DNA of 64,000 nt, from positions 18,507,342 through 18,571,341 of the forward strand of contig OY783195.1 in NCBI GenBank assembly GCA_963678675.1, read 5' to 3'. The notes under the pieces were generated by a model that saw only the letters and a program-made list of their open reading frames with translations, made no database searches and had not been told where the DNA came from. Every line of letters begins with the position of its first letter. Positions within the stretch are counted from its first letter, which is position 1. Made by a program: the position numbers and the translations under genes. This document shows positions 44,123 through 54,231 of the stretch, piece after piece. Origin of the DNA: Xiphydria camelus. Its lineage: Eukaryota > Arthropoda > Insecta > Hymenoptera > Xiphydriidae.

Positions 44123-44724
44123 ATGGAGGACATTCTTGACATTTTTGAGGAAATATTAACCGACGACGAGGAAGATTATATGGAGCTGGTATGTACTCTT
44201 ACAAAGTAGATACGAAAAGTAGAAATACTCAAAAATTTCAGGCATTTACGGCCTCTACGTGTGTATATATCATTTTGAGCATTGCTACATTTTCGTTCCG
44301 GGTTGAAGCCGCGCCGAGAAATGGAACAGACGCGGCTGAAATCCGGAAGCCAAGAGTAACGATACTCAAAATAATAAGCATAAATATTATAACTGTCACA
44401 AATTTAACGTTAATTTATAGATTGAAATGCCTCGTGCACCCAAAGTATTTCGGCCCAGAGTGAACCATTTAGATCAGTGGAATGACGAGGAATTTTTGGA
44501 CAGGTTCCGCATTTCCAAAGGAAGCACGGAATTATTATTACAAGAAATCGAACCTGTGATATCCCATCCCACAAATCGGTACGTTAGGTTCGATTACGTT
44601 AAGTAATTTGTTAAAGCAGCAGCTAAATTTTCTGGTACTTTATATTTTCAGAAATGAAGCAATCGATGATTGGTCGTTACTTGTTGGCTTGGATTTATGT
44701 TCAGCAACTCCTCAACTTGCCTAG
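44123..44724 (+). pseudogene. Harbinger transposase, truncated (HARBI1-like)
   Basis: Three exons can be read. Exon 1 (44123-44188) gives MEDILDIFEEILTDDEEDYM and ends at a GTATGT donor. Exon 2 (44421-44578) follows a TTTATAG acceptor, with RAPKVFRPRVNHLDQWNDEE, FLDRFRISKGSTELLLQEIE and HPTNR, then a GTACGT donor. Exon 3 (44652-44724) follows TTTTCAG, gives about 24 residues and stops. The FRPR.N.L......F..RFR.SK.....LL..IE segment is the start of Harbinger transposases; in full-length relatives a helix-turn-helix and DDE nuclease follow. Those are absent, consistent with an internal deletion. It could still make a short protein but not cut DNA. Confidence 0.8.
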
Positions 44725-44917
44725 GCTGCTCTTCTGTTTTTGCAAAAAAAATAAATATCCACTTAATTGAAATTAATTTTGAATATTAAGTTTGTAAAAT
44801 AAAAATACTTTTCGTGGCTCGCAAAATATTCTTTTCATTTCTAAAATTTGAAGTTCTAATTTTTAATGTAACCTAACCTAACCGAACTTTGGAAGTGTGA
44901 TAATAATTGATACCGAG

Positions 44918-45463
44918 CTAACCTTGTGAATTATTATTCACTGTTAATTTATGAGATTTTGGCACTCGAAGAAGAGTTGGTGACCATGACGACCAGCTCG
45001 GTACAGGGAGTGTCGACTCTGCATCCTGATGGTTTGTCTCATTGATGACTTCAACAATCATACTTTCTTCGGCGTCGTCATCGAACGAAGATGGAAGGCC
45101 TGTCAGTCCAATGCCTGTCAAGTCCTTCACAGTGTCTTCCACTGTTGACGTTGTGTTTATCCTCGCTGATGTACCACCTCCAGTTTTGAATAACTACATT
45201 TTATTTGCAGCGTGTTTCTTTTTCGCAGTCTTTTTCAAATTTAAATATTTTTCTTTTAAATTCCTGGTGGTGCGAGATACTACACCACTTGCGCTGTTAA
45301 ATTCTTGAGCCACTTTTACCCAAGTGGATTCTTTCTCTTTCCACGAGACAGCATCAGATTTCTTGCATTCTATAATGTGTCGATACTTCAAAACAAGTTC
45401 AACAAGAATTTCCACCTCGTTGCTAGAAAAATTCGCTGCCCTTCTGGAGTTTTCAGGCTCCAT
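44918..45463 (-). pseudogene. Myb/SANT-like protein of the Harbinger element
   Basis: From the Met at 45463 the protein reads MEPENSRRAANFSSNEVEIL, then CKKSDAVSWKEKESTWVKVA and SRTTRNLKEKYLNLKKTAKK. This is a trihelix/Myb-SANT (Myb_DNA-bind_5-like) domain with its spaced Trp residues. In Harbinger elements this second protein carries the transposase to the nucleus and helps it bind DNA. After 89 codons an in-frame TAG (45194-45196) interrupts; the same frame then continues for about 90 codons, including ESMIVEVINE, to a stop at 44918. The single nonsense codon suggests recent inactivation or, less likely, a tiny intron. Confidence 0.8.
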
Positions 45464-46220
45464 CGCTGCAAAAATTAAATTCGCAGACGTGATAGTATGA
45501 CATTTTTGCGTTGCATTTACAGAATATTTAAATATCGGTTTAATACGTGCATCAGAGTGACTCGTTTCAAGGCAATATTTGCGCACCTGATAAACTTTTT
45601 AAATATAGATAAAAAATTGTCGCGAAAGAATAACGACGCCGAAGTTAAATATTAAAAAGTCGCTCAGGGAATTAATAGTTTTCCCATCTAATTAACATGA
45701 GAAAGGATTGATTATTTTCTAAAGTTGGGACTACTCTGCCAGTTAGTGGTAAACAATTGTGCAAATATATGACTTTAAAGAAAGTGAAATGCTCTGCAAA
45801 AAATGTCCTCAGAACCAAGTCTCTAAATTCAACGTTTTTCGATGCGTATATCAAAATCAATCAATGATTCATCCAAAATCAAATTATGTTTAAAAATTAT
45901 GAGCATACGAACTTCAAATGCGCATAATTTTTTAACCATTCAAACCGTATTTTAACCTATACGCCCCACTCGGCGTGGGCGGAAAGTCTTCATAAAAACG
46001 GTCTGGCAGGGAACGTGTTAAATTTTGCCGCTAATTCAGGAATAAACTAGTTTACGGCATGTTCCATCTAGGGATATTTGCTTGAAATGCTACCACTCCT
46101 AGTTAACTTAACTTTGGGTAGAAAACGTTTTGTAATACGCATTTTCGTTAACCTTAGGTTTAAACTGAAGGTAAAGGTTAACTCAACCAGCAGTTTAACT
46201 TGACATTGTAATACCGGCCC

Positions 46221-46470
46221 TAAGGAACGCAGGTTCGAATCCCGGTGTGGGCCCCGCGACATTGCACTTTCTCGTCGCGGGATCACCTGAGCTCCACACA
46301 CCTCCGGGTTTCTAGCCAAACCTGGGGATGGTGCGTAAATGCATTTCCCCTTCTATAAAAAAGAAAAAAAATATTCGAATCCCGGTAGGGTTGGAAAAAA
46401 AACCGACACTATAGTAGGCGGGTTGGCAGGCGGCAGCATAGGCGTGCGCGCCCCCTTTTTGCAAAATCCT
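46221..46470 (+). mobile_element. SINE copy 2 remainder plus a second SINE tail
   Basis: After TAA the sequence resumes with a B box (AGGTTCGAATCCCGG), a GC-rich body (CCGCGACATTGC, CACACACCTCCGGG) and an A-rich tail at 46358-46371. Immediately afterwards another B box (TTCGAATCCCGGTAGG) is followed by the 3' body of the copy-1 type (AAACCGACACT, TAGGCGGGTTGGCAGGCGGC, CCCCCTTTTTGCAAAATCC). Two SINE subfamilies therefore appear to be joined or nested. Confidence 0.65.
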
Positions 46471-46474
46471 ACTT

Positions 46475-46690
46475 GCAATTTAGCAATACGGTATAGCTGA
46501 CACAGCTATACTGCTTGTCTAAATGAACCAAAATTCCCGCGCAATTTAGCAATACGGTATAGCTGACACAGCTATACTGCTTGTCTAGATGAACCAGAAT
46601 TTCCGTGGAATTTAGCGATACAGTACAGCTTACGTAGGCATACTGCACGTCTGAATCAATCAGAATAAATAACTGGCTCAACAGTACAGC
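46475..46690. repeat. Tandem repeat, 66-bp period, about three copies
   Basis: GCAATTTAGCAATACGGTAT starts at 46475 and 46541; a more diverged third unit (GGAATTTAGCGATACAGTAC) starts at 46607. Units include a short palindrome AGCTGACACAGCT. The antisense ORF with repeated CVSYTVLLN is a by-product. Confidence 0.85.
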
Positions 46691-46929
46691 GCAGCTTGAC
46701 ACAAACATCACGATATTGTTACTTTAAACATATTAGCTTAGCCATACTCGTCTGATTGTCTTAAGAAAACTTCTGGCTGTGGCCACGGTGGCTAAAAATT
46801 CTGGTTGGTTCAGCCAGAATTATTGCTCAATTCCCTGAAAATTTTTTTCAGTGTGCTCTTTCCTTAAACATATCTCGAATATACCATATTGTGAAGGGGG
46901 CAATAATCTCAGAACATGTATTTTCTTAC

Positions 46930-48264
46930 CGCCCAAAAAACTGTTAGCTACATGGATACCAAACTCGCGAAAAGCTTTCACAAAATTCGATCCATTATCG
47001 GTGACTGTTGCCACTATTTTCTCGGCATTCAAACTAAAAGAGGAATTTATTTCTATCAGAACATTGGCTATTCTCTCCGCTGAATGGGTGCCAGAAAATC
47101 TTCGACAAGCGATCGCAATTGACTTCAGTATCAGCGTCTTCGGTTCGATCTATAATTTACAAATCCACAAAATGTGTATTGTGTTTGCATTTGTCTACAA
47201 TATTGACAATCGCTGAAAAAAATGTTTGTCTTCGCTAATAACTATTCTTTTAAGTGGTTTCTCACCCAATGTGCTGTGACGCCTATAAACCTACGACTCC
47301 TAGAGGTCTATATGTCTGCTGTAGTGCAGACATAGATTGCGTCGTTATTGAGGTTGCTTCGTATCTCTTGCATTTTATTTTGGTACAGCACCTCGATCCG
47401 TTTGCAAAGCGTATTCCTCGTAATATGCTTCAACGTTTTGTTACGTTGCTTTATTTGAAAATCTAAATATATAAAGCAATTTAAAATACAAGATAATACG
47501 CGCAAAATAAAGGAAATTAAAAAAACCGACCCAACCATTAAAAAATTCCAGTAAAAGTAACACCAATAATAATAAATTATGATGCAGTTAGATATTTTTC
47601 GGAATGAGAGCTGTTTCAGCGGTCGACTTAACTATGAAGCTGGATTTAGTTTTTGATATTAAAAGCTTTAAATACTTTCACGATGGACTCACCGTCAAAC
47701 ATTTTCTGAAAACTTGGCATCTCGACCGTACTAAGCGATGCCATACTTTCTATAACGTAGTTCGTGATGTTCATTTCGAAGCTTCTTTGAGAAAATTCAC
47801 AAGAAACGCGAGGTTCGCGATCTCGAATTACTGGAGCTTGCGACTTACTCTTTTTATAATCCAAGAAAGCCTGATAATAATCTGCATGTTTACGCTGTAA
47901 ATTCCGTCGCGAAAAAATGGAAAGAATAAGCTTACGTTACTAACAGTTTATGTGTAGCTAAAGCACATTTATTTATGAAACATACCCTAATGTGCGTTGC
48001 AAAATTTGATGGTGATCTGAATGATCCTTTTATCGTTTTATGTGACACACATTTCTTGCAAGCTCCGATAAGCGTACCACGCAACGAAGAATTTTCCAAA
48101 TCGATTTCAAAATATTCCCCATCGGAAAAGGCATGCTTGTTGCATTCCTCTATAAGGCGCTCAAGATCACTCTCCTCAATATCCGAGTTCCCCATATCCG
48201 TATCCTCTCTCGACGAGTGTTGTTGCGGAGGAATCATCGGCAACGTTACACATATTGCTTTCAC
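46930..48264 (-). pseudogene. hAT transposase, exon 1 (N-terminal half, decayed)
   Basis: Minus-strand pieces in order: at 48264-47932 SSLRGTLIGACKKCVSHKTI...FRSPSNFATHIRVC, a BED-type zinc finger (C-x2-C, then His and His/Cys); at 47864-47646 RDREPRVSCEFSQRSFEMNI and ESMASLSTVEMPSFQKMFDG (typical hAT block before the catalytic domain); at 47440-47308 LCKRIEVLYQNKMQEIRSNL and CTTADI; then RRFIGVTAHWVRNHLKR and KSIAIACRRFSGTH; finally EKIVATVTDNGSNFVKAFRE, with the first catalytic-type Asp in TDNGSN. It ends at the GTAAGA donor. Several frameshifts and stop codons separate the pieces, so exon 1 is not translatable as it stands. Confidence 0.85.
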
Positions 48265-48819
48265 CAGCGAGAGAGATATATATATATATATATATATACA
48301 CTGATTCTATGTAGATAAATGATTCATTACATTAAACCGCAGTGATTGTTCGGGACGACGACAACCAGGAAAGCCGCAACCGTCCATCAAAATCTCGAAA
48401 TAAAATTCACGAAAACAAAGCATCCTCTAGGAGGAAGTAAAAGGATGTCAAGTAAAATCTTGCACATTGCTTCCATTTTATTTTTCACTTTGATTTTGAC
48501 CGAACATTTTTGAGAAGCGGCCATTGATATTTCTATACAAACATCTCGTAGATAATACAAATTGTTTCGAGTAAATTTTAAAAAAATCGGAGTGCGTTTA
48601 AGAGTTATGGCAATCATATTAAAAAAGTAGAACGTTGCACATTACGTCCTCATCATTGTTAAATGTTTATAAAGCAACCTCTATGAGGAAGCATGTTTTG
48701 TTTTCAATTTTTTTTTCCTCGACGAGGAAGTTTTGACAGGAAGAATGTGAGGAAACAATGTGCAAAATTCTACTTTTTTTTATCAGTGCATGCATGATCC
48801 TAAAACGTAAATATAACGA
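48265..48819. other. hAT 5' non-coding region
   Basis: Upstream of the decayed exon 1. It holds a short (TA)n run at 48271-48298 and a lone CACTG-type terminus (tttttttATCAGTG at about 48775) that could be one end of another CACTGA element. Several GAGGAAGC words recur at about 48430 and 48685. The promoter of the transposase would lie here; none is recognisable. Confidence 0.4.
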
Positions 48820-49377
48820 GTATGGCAGAAAGTATCGCTCGATACTTATGGACGGTATATTTGCTTGTGCACCGGACAAGTGTAACAAATAACTGAACTT
48901 CTTCGTTCCTCGTTATAAATGGAACAAGTAGCAAGCGATACCTCGATAATTGTGTAGCAATGTAACGTAAGGAATTCCGTTTCCCAATACAGCCTATAGC
49001 GTGTAACTTTTGCGTAACTCGATACAAAAGTAACTAGTTACTGACATCTCTGGCCACAACGTCCAAACTATGCTCGCAACGAGTAGATTTACCGTAGAAA
49101 ACGCAACAGCCAGCAGTACGTATTAAGTAGTAGTGGTTTCGGCGCGGGTTTTAACGTCCACACGTCCAAAAATCACATACACTTCGTTGTTGCTGTCTCG
49201 GAACTAATATTTCTTATTTAGTAGACGCTGCAAAGCCCGTTTAGAAGGGACAGAGTGACCAGAAATCACTCTGTATCAAGCTACACACCACATGCTCATC
49301 TGGGCCGCTAGGCCCGCCGGGTTTTTTCCGGTTGTAAAGTATTGGAAACTTTTTAGCAAGGGTAGAGTTATAAATCT

Positions 49378-49382
<5 letters not shown>

Positions 49383-49456
<74 letters not shown>
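49383..49456. repeat. (CT)37 microsatellite
   Basis: Uninterrupted CT dinucleotides for about 74 bp. ORFs running through it (Leu-Ser on plus, Glu-Arg on minus) are artefacts. Confidence 0.95.
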
Positions 49457-49459
<3 letters not shown>

Positions 49460-49491
49460 CTTTCCTTTGCGATAATAAATCATGTTCTTAA

Positions 49492-49783
49492 CCCTTTCAC
49501 TCACGAATTTTTATTTTTACAGCCATACAATTGATAATGTATATTCCAGCTCTCTTCGATGCTTTAAATTTAAATTTTTTTTTAATAAAAATTTTTTTTT
49601 TGCATAAATTAAATTTTTTAGTTTATTTATAAATTTAATTTTTAATTTGTATGGCGATATATGCCTTATACATTCGTTACAATGTCCACGAATGTACTTG
49701 TGAACAAACGGTTAAAATTCTAATTTATGACCTTATATACATTAATCCACGTGTCCACATTTGTGGTCACCATGAGCGAAAGG
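49492..49783. mobile_element. TTAA-type MITE with CCCTTTCACTC ends
   Basis: TTAACCCTTTCACTC at the left pairs with GAGCGAAAGGGTTATTAA at the right. The left target is TTAA (49488-49491); the right flank is TTAT or TTAA offset by a few bases. Inner blocks also pair (CCATACAATTG... and GTATGGCG...). Non-coding. Confidence 0.55.
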
Positions 49784-49799
49784 GTTATTAAACTTAGGA

Positions 49800-51070
49800 T
49801 TATAAATATCTAACATCGAGCAGTTTTTGCTTATTTCAATACTCTCACTGAAGAAGTAATGGATTAAATTAATGTAGAAATGTTCTTATCTATTATAATT
49901 TGCTTTTGGGGAACATAATAATGGTCCAACATTTGTTGCTACGGATTAAGGAAAAACCCCAAAAGAAGACCTCAATCAGACCAAGTAATCATTATCATTC
50001 AATCTTAAATCTATGCTGATACATAGTTTGTAGATACAAATTACTCTTATATTCTAATAAGATTACATAAAAATTGATAGTATCGTGGACAAATTTATAA
50101 AAAATTAATATTCAACAGTAATCTTCATCATGTGGTACGTTACGCAAATCTTTAATACGTGCACTTCGTCGAAGTTTGTTTACTTCAGAATCTATTGAGG
50201 AATCTACGTCAATCTTATTGTTTTTATCAACTTCATCTGTTTCAACAATAAGCCTTTCCTCAAATAGAAGCTTAGCCCTTTTCCCTTCTGACCATCACTG
50301 ATTCACCCCCGAAATATTTGCCGATCCAAAAGAGTTAAATCACGTTCGCATTATATGCCTGCACTGCTGCCCGGGAGAAGGCGGAGCTTCGGTCTGGCAA
50401 GTGACGTCAAACCAATAAGAAAACGTTCTCGTCCCTAACATCGGGCCGCTTCTAGATGATGTGGCGCCTTCGTGCTTGGCGCCCTTTTCTAGAGAAGGTA
50501 TGAGGCCTTTTGGCGCCCCATGACTAGTGCGCCTTCATGCGCGCCTTCGTGCGTGGCACGAAATGGCCACTCATTAGACGCTGCCCTGGTATCGCCGGAG
50601 TTAGAATGTACAATTTGAAGTAGTAAATTTTATTTTTTTTTGAAAAATTCTTTCACGTACATGGTTACTTACACATACATAATAGTTTCCATAGAGAAAT
50701 AACATAAAATATTTTTGGTCCGAACCTCCCTATTAAGGAAGAAAGTCAATATATTCATTGCAAATTTTTTTTTCGTAAAAACTAAATATACAATATTAAA
50801 ATAGAATCATTTTAAAACTAAATATGTAGTTCACCCGCATAAAAAAATTATATGGCAATAGTATAGCAAAGAGTATGGGTAAAGTATGCTCAGAATATAG
50901 CTGCAGCCCGTGTGGAAATCTGCCCAAGTTAACCCAATTAATAATTGGGCGCCAATTAGGGCCCAATTGGGCGGCTCAATTTGAATAAAATATAATAAAT
51001 CGAATAGATACAATTGTTTGTTTTATTTATGTACCGGAAGTAAAAATAAGTCTGGAAATTTAGAACTTAT
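49800..51070. other. No gene recognised
   Basis: The segment 50340-50600 is GC-rich with repeated GCGCCTTCGTGC-like words. At 50935-50980 the words AATTGGGC and GCCCAATT form a short palindrome cluster. Confidence 0.4.
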
Positions 51071-51071
51071 T

Positions 51072-51182
51072 CCGAACTTTTAGTGACTGGAATTTGGGTC
51101 AGGTGATACGATGTAGTATTAGCGTTTAATTGGGGTTACATTGGGCACCCCAATCTGGCCCAAACCAAGGTACCTAATCACT
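51072..51182. repeat. Direct repeat of 111 bp, copy 1 (partner at 52371-52481)
   Basis: The copies share ACTTTTAGTGACTGGAATTT, GGGTCAGGTGATACGAT, TAGTATTAGCGTTTAAT and AGGTACCTAATCACT with about 92 percent identity. They lie about 115 bp outside each end of a solo LTR in the same orientation. Confidence 0.85.
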
Positions 51183-51300
51183 ACATTAGCAAGAAATATT
51201 GTATAATTTTTATATTTTAATGTTGATAGCATCGCCTCAGAAACTTTACTAACTTATTATGATGACATTGGTAATAAATATATAATATATGGCGTTCTTT

Positions 51301-52254
51301 TGTCACGTTCCGACGTTGCCGTATTCATACGATTGATATAAATAAGACGCGGCAGCGACGAACAAGACTCCGCTGTGATAAGGTATAAGAAGCGGTACAT
51401 AATGTCTCCGCTGTAGCGAGCTATCACCACAGTTTATGCCCGCGATTAAGAAGATATCCAAAACCAAACTCTCTCTCTCTCTGTATACAGCAAGTAGTCC
51501 CTAGAAATAAGTCATAGGTCAGACCACGCATACTTTTCGTTCCAACGAAGAGCAATTGAACCCTGCACATAGAAAACAATCCCAAGAAACAAGTCATAGG
51601 TCAGTCAAAGCGTACTCTTCTTTCTTAGAAAGGAACGGGCCCTGCCCAGAGTAAACAATTCTAGGAAATAAACCGTATCACTGCACGTGCACGGATCTTT
51701 TTCCCTTAGAGGAGGGATAGGAATCGGCCCCCGCCTGTGGGAAATAAAAAGACCGGAATTCTCTCTCCTCCCTCAGGGCGCATTTTTGTTTCTTCAGTGC
51801 AGTCGAGTATTGTCACAATATCACGCTGTTGCTTCATCGAATAAAACGTGTAACAGAATTTAGAGTCAGTGCTTTCTTATTCATCTCCGACCGAATCCTC
51901 CCAGTGTGTCAATTCAACCGAGAAGGAAGACCACGGGAAAGGAAGAAAGAAAGAAAGAAAGAGAGAGAGGAAGAGAGAGGGAGAGCTGCCTACCTTGAGA
52001 CAATAAAAGGCTAAAGGGGTAAGATTTATAATTTCTCTTTTCGATCTAAGGCGATAAATCGCAAAGTCCAAATTGAGTCCTAAAGTAGATAATTTCCCAT
52101 GTCAACCTCGATTTCCCCCTTTGCCCCGTAATCATCGTGAGGGTCATTGTACGAACAGCATTAGTTTGGTGCAACGCTTTCGTTTGAGTTAGTAAGCCCT
52201 TCGCTTTCTCTGTTCGACGATAATTAGTCGTCTGTCACCCCTCAGGACGTAACA
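51301..52254 (+). mobile_element. Solo LTR, 954 bp
   Basis: Starts TGTCACGTTCC and ends GGACGTAACA, short inverted TGT..ACA termini. The 4-bp CTTT is duplicated at 51297-51300 and 52255-52258. The interior has internally repeated phrases (GAAATAAGTCATAGGTCAG and GAAACAAGTCATAGGTCAG) and AATAAAA/ATAAAAG signals, and no coding sequence; no retrotransposon body flanks it. This is the residue of LTR-LTR recombination. Ty3/gypsy or BEL-Pao cannot be told apart from this alone. Confidence 0.75.
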
Positions 52255-52370
52255 CTTTGATAATTGCGTTTTTAATAGTCTTTACAGCATTTTCCAAATT
52301 GAGTGGAGTAACATACGTATAATGATAAATTGGCTATTTCTATTACAGAATAAATAAAATTGAGATTTTT

Positions 52371-52481
52371 CTGAACTTTTAGTGACTGGAATTTGGGTCA
52401 GGTGATACGATATAGTATTAGCGTTTAATAGGGGCTACATTGGGTACCCCAATCTGGCCCCAACTGAGGTACCTAATCACT
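52371..52481. repeat. Direct repeat of 111 bp, copy 2
   Basis: Second copy of the block at 51072-51182, in the same orientation; see there. Confidence 0.85.
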
Positions 52482-52850
52482 CAGTCCAAGGCACTTATTC
52501 ATTTTTACCTATGCCGCAAAAAAAACGAGGAGGGTAGGGGGATTTTGATGTGCAAACATCTATTACGACGGTATGAGGGTAAACCTCGGGAAACAGGACG
52601 TAAATGTGAAACCGGATGTGATTAGTGCGCAGTGATTCGTGCGCAGCTACTTCAGCGCTTGCGGCCTAAGGTGGCGTTACATGATGTCGATATAGTAAAT
52701 CGCTATACAACCTACTAATAGTGCAGCTAGCATTGGTGGCGCACACAAGCCTAGTCACTTTCTCCTAGCTTCCCCACGCGCTCCGTAAACTGCTAACACT
52801 TGTATCTCTGTATAAATAATCTATATATACCGTAATACCGTATACCGCAC
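52482..52850. other. No gene recognised
   Basis: Short spacer between the direct repeat and the palindrome train; no coding or repeat signature found. Confidence 0.4.
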
Positions 52851-52980
52851 GTCCCGTAATAAACGCAACAAGCGAAATTTTTCTTCGGCAGTATTGGCCG
52901 ACGGTGTTTGAGTCTTTTACATGTGCACCGTTGGCTAATACTGCCGAAGGTAAATGTCGCTTGTTGCGTTTCTTACGGGA
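52851..52980. mobile_element. Palindrome with GTCCCGTAA ends
   Basis: GTCCCGTAATAAACGCAACA at the left pairs with TGTTGCGTTTCTTACGGGA at the right, and CTTCGGCAGTATTGGCCGAC with its mirror, around a loop of about 18 bp. It is the first of three palindromes placed head to tail, all with TACCGTATGTCC-like junctions. Confidence 0.8.
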
Positions 52981-53323
52981 TACCGTATGTCCCACTCTGT
53001 ACATATTGGCCAGTTTAAAATTACCTTCGGGCAGGCTTAGTCGGTACTCGAGTCATTTAATACCGGTAGAAGTCGAGTCGGTAGTTAGAGTAGGTGTTAA
53101 TTCGGGTGATCTCTAACCTCGAAATTGTGAATTTGTGAATAATGGTGAGTAACTTCCATTATTCACGAATTCATAATTTTGAGGTTAGATGCTTCGAACT
53201 CTCGAATTGACACCAACTCTAACTACTGACTCGACTTCTACCAGTATTAAATGACTCGAGTACGGACCAAGCCTGCCCGAAAGTAATTTCAAACTGGCCA
53301 ATACAGAGTGGGACATACGGTAT
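52981..53323. mobile_element. Long palindrome C (same subfamily as B)
   Basis: Ends TACCGTATGTCCCACTCTGT and ACAGAGTGGGACATACGGTA. Arms pair along the shared core, with loop ATGGTGAGTAACTTCCATT near 53150. Complete ends are clearest in this copy. Confidence 0.85.
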
Positions 53324-53330
53324 GCGGTAT

Positions 53331-53664
53331 ACCGTATGTCGCGTTCAGAACCGCACAGTTACAGGGACCTTGAAATTTACCTTCGACCGGGTTTGGTCGG
53401 TATTCGAGCAATTTTTACCGGTAGAAGTCGAGTCGGTAGTTAGAGTTGGTGTCAGTTCGGGAGATCGAAGCGTCTAACCTTGAAGTCGTGGATTTGTGAA
53501 TTATGGTGAGTAATTTCCATTATTCACAAATTCATGATTTCGAGGTTAGACGCTTCGATCTCCCGAATTGACACCAACTCTAACTACCGACTCGACTTCT
53601 ACCGGTAAAAATTGCTCAAATTCGCCCCGGCCACCAAGCCCGGCCGAAGGTAAATTTCAAGGTC
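53331..53664. mobile_element. Long palindrome D (same subfamily as A)
   Basis: Starts TACCGTATGTCGCGTTCAGA and pairs from ACCTTGAAATTTACCTTCG through GAAGTCGAGTCGGTAG to the loop ATGGTGAGTAATTTCCATT near 53510. The outermost part of the right arm is missing beyond TTCAAGGT. Confidence 0.85.
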
Positions 53665-54231
53665 ATATGGACATCGGTCATACGGACATCAACATACGGA
53701 CATCGGTTATCGAAATAACCGATCTGAACTTGCTGACAACGCCAACGCGGATGATTACGCATGCGCATTCACGCTTCTCCGGTGATTCTGTTGGACGAGA
53801 AAACCCACGGGGGTGCTCATGCAAAACTCGCAATTTTGCTATGGTCTGATTGATCGCGGACATACGGTATATGTAAATTTGTGCAGTGTCGCATATGCAA
53901 CTAGATTAGATCCTAAGGCCGTTCAACCTTCAAGGGTTACTAGATTTTATAGCGGTAAAATTCAAATATTCTATTCTAATTTAGGATTGCTATTCTATCA
54001 AGAAATAACGAGCGGATAAATGGAATTCGACACAACGGTTCGCACCGTTTAATAGTATCACAGTCATAAATACCTCGCCAATCCTTAACTAATCCTAAGT
54101 TCTCCGAAACGGCATATTCCGGGAATTTAAGCTGCGAACACCACGGTTTATACCTTTCCTGGAAATCAATTATCGGACGGATCGTCGCGAGCCATCTAAT
54201 GCAGTACCCGGCTTAGCCAGGTACGAGAGAG
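53665..54231. other. No gene; short microrepeat
   Basis: ATACGGACATC is repeated three times with variation between 53665 and 53710. The rest is unremarkable. Confidence 0.4.

Larger units (their letters stand above)
43779..46220. mobile_element. PIF/Harbinger transposon, 2.44 kb, internally deleted
   Basis: Inverted ends GGGCCGGTATTAC are followed by CATGTCAGGTTAAAC or AATGTCAAGTTAAAC. TAA is duplicated at 43776-43778 and 46221-46223. The element encodes a truncated Harbinger transposase (plus) and, in opposite orientation, a Myb/SANT-like protein (minus), the standard two-gene makeup of this superfamily. It sits inside a SINE. Confidence 0.9.
41273..46853. mobile_element. Second CACTGAAAA-ended composite element, inside the hAT intron
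   Basis: The left end CACTGAAAAGAATC and the right end (inward CACTGAAAAAAATTTTC) are inverted. Related words follow in both flanks (gcaatacatttctggctga versus gcaataattctggctga). The dinucleotide TG lies outside each end. The ends recall the element at 24.06-28.75 kb. The region also contains two palindromes, the SWIM foldback, SINEs, a Harbinger and a 66-bp tandem repeat. The short ends make this call moderate. Confidence 0.45.
41042..46929 (-). other. Intron of the hAT transposase gene, 5.9 kb, filled by nested elements
   Basis: On the minus strand the donor is GGGCG|GTAAGAAA at 46930/46929 and the acceptor TTCGATTTTAG|ATGGAG at 41042/41041. Exon 1 ends one base into a codon and exon 2 supplies two, making GAT (Asp), so the frame of the hAT protein passes through unbroken. 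The interior contains the other elements listed for this range. Confidence 0.75.
38214..49052 (-). mobile_element. hAT transposon, 10.8 kb, expanded by nested insertions
   Basis: The element ends are CAGAGATGTCA at 38214 and its complement TGACATCTCTG ending at 49052. The 8-bp target duplication GCCACAAC is perfect (38206-38213 and 49053-49060). Both the 8-bp duplication and CAGAGATG ends are diagnostic of the hAT superfamily. Subterminal regions on both sides (38240-38620 and 48820-49045) are arrays of gtaactcgatacaaatgtaa words, likely transposase-binding repeats. The minus strand carries one two-exon transposase gene whose intron houses most of the additional length. The native element would be about 5 kb. 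Confidence 0.9.

Noticed and set aside
39846..48264. Two independent hAT copies
   Set aside because: This was the first interpretation because decay differs between halves. The matching element ends, the perfect 8-bp duplication and phase-matched splice sites favour one element.
49241..49534. ORFs with long Leu-Ser or Glu-Arg runs
   Set aside because: These are translations of the CT microsatellite.
51301..52254. Solo LTR as the 5' LTR of the retrotransposon at 61.4 kb
   Set aside because: It is 9 kb away, has its own target duplication on both sides, and no related sequence was seen just upstream of gag.
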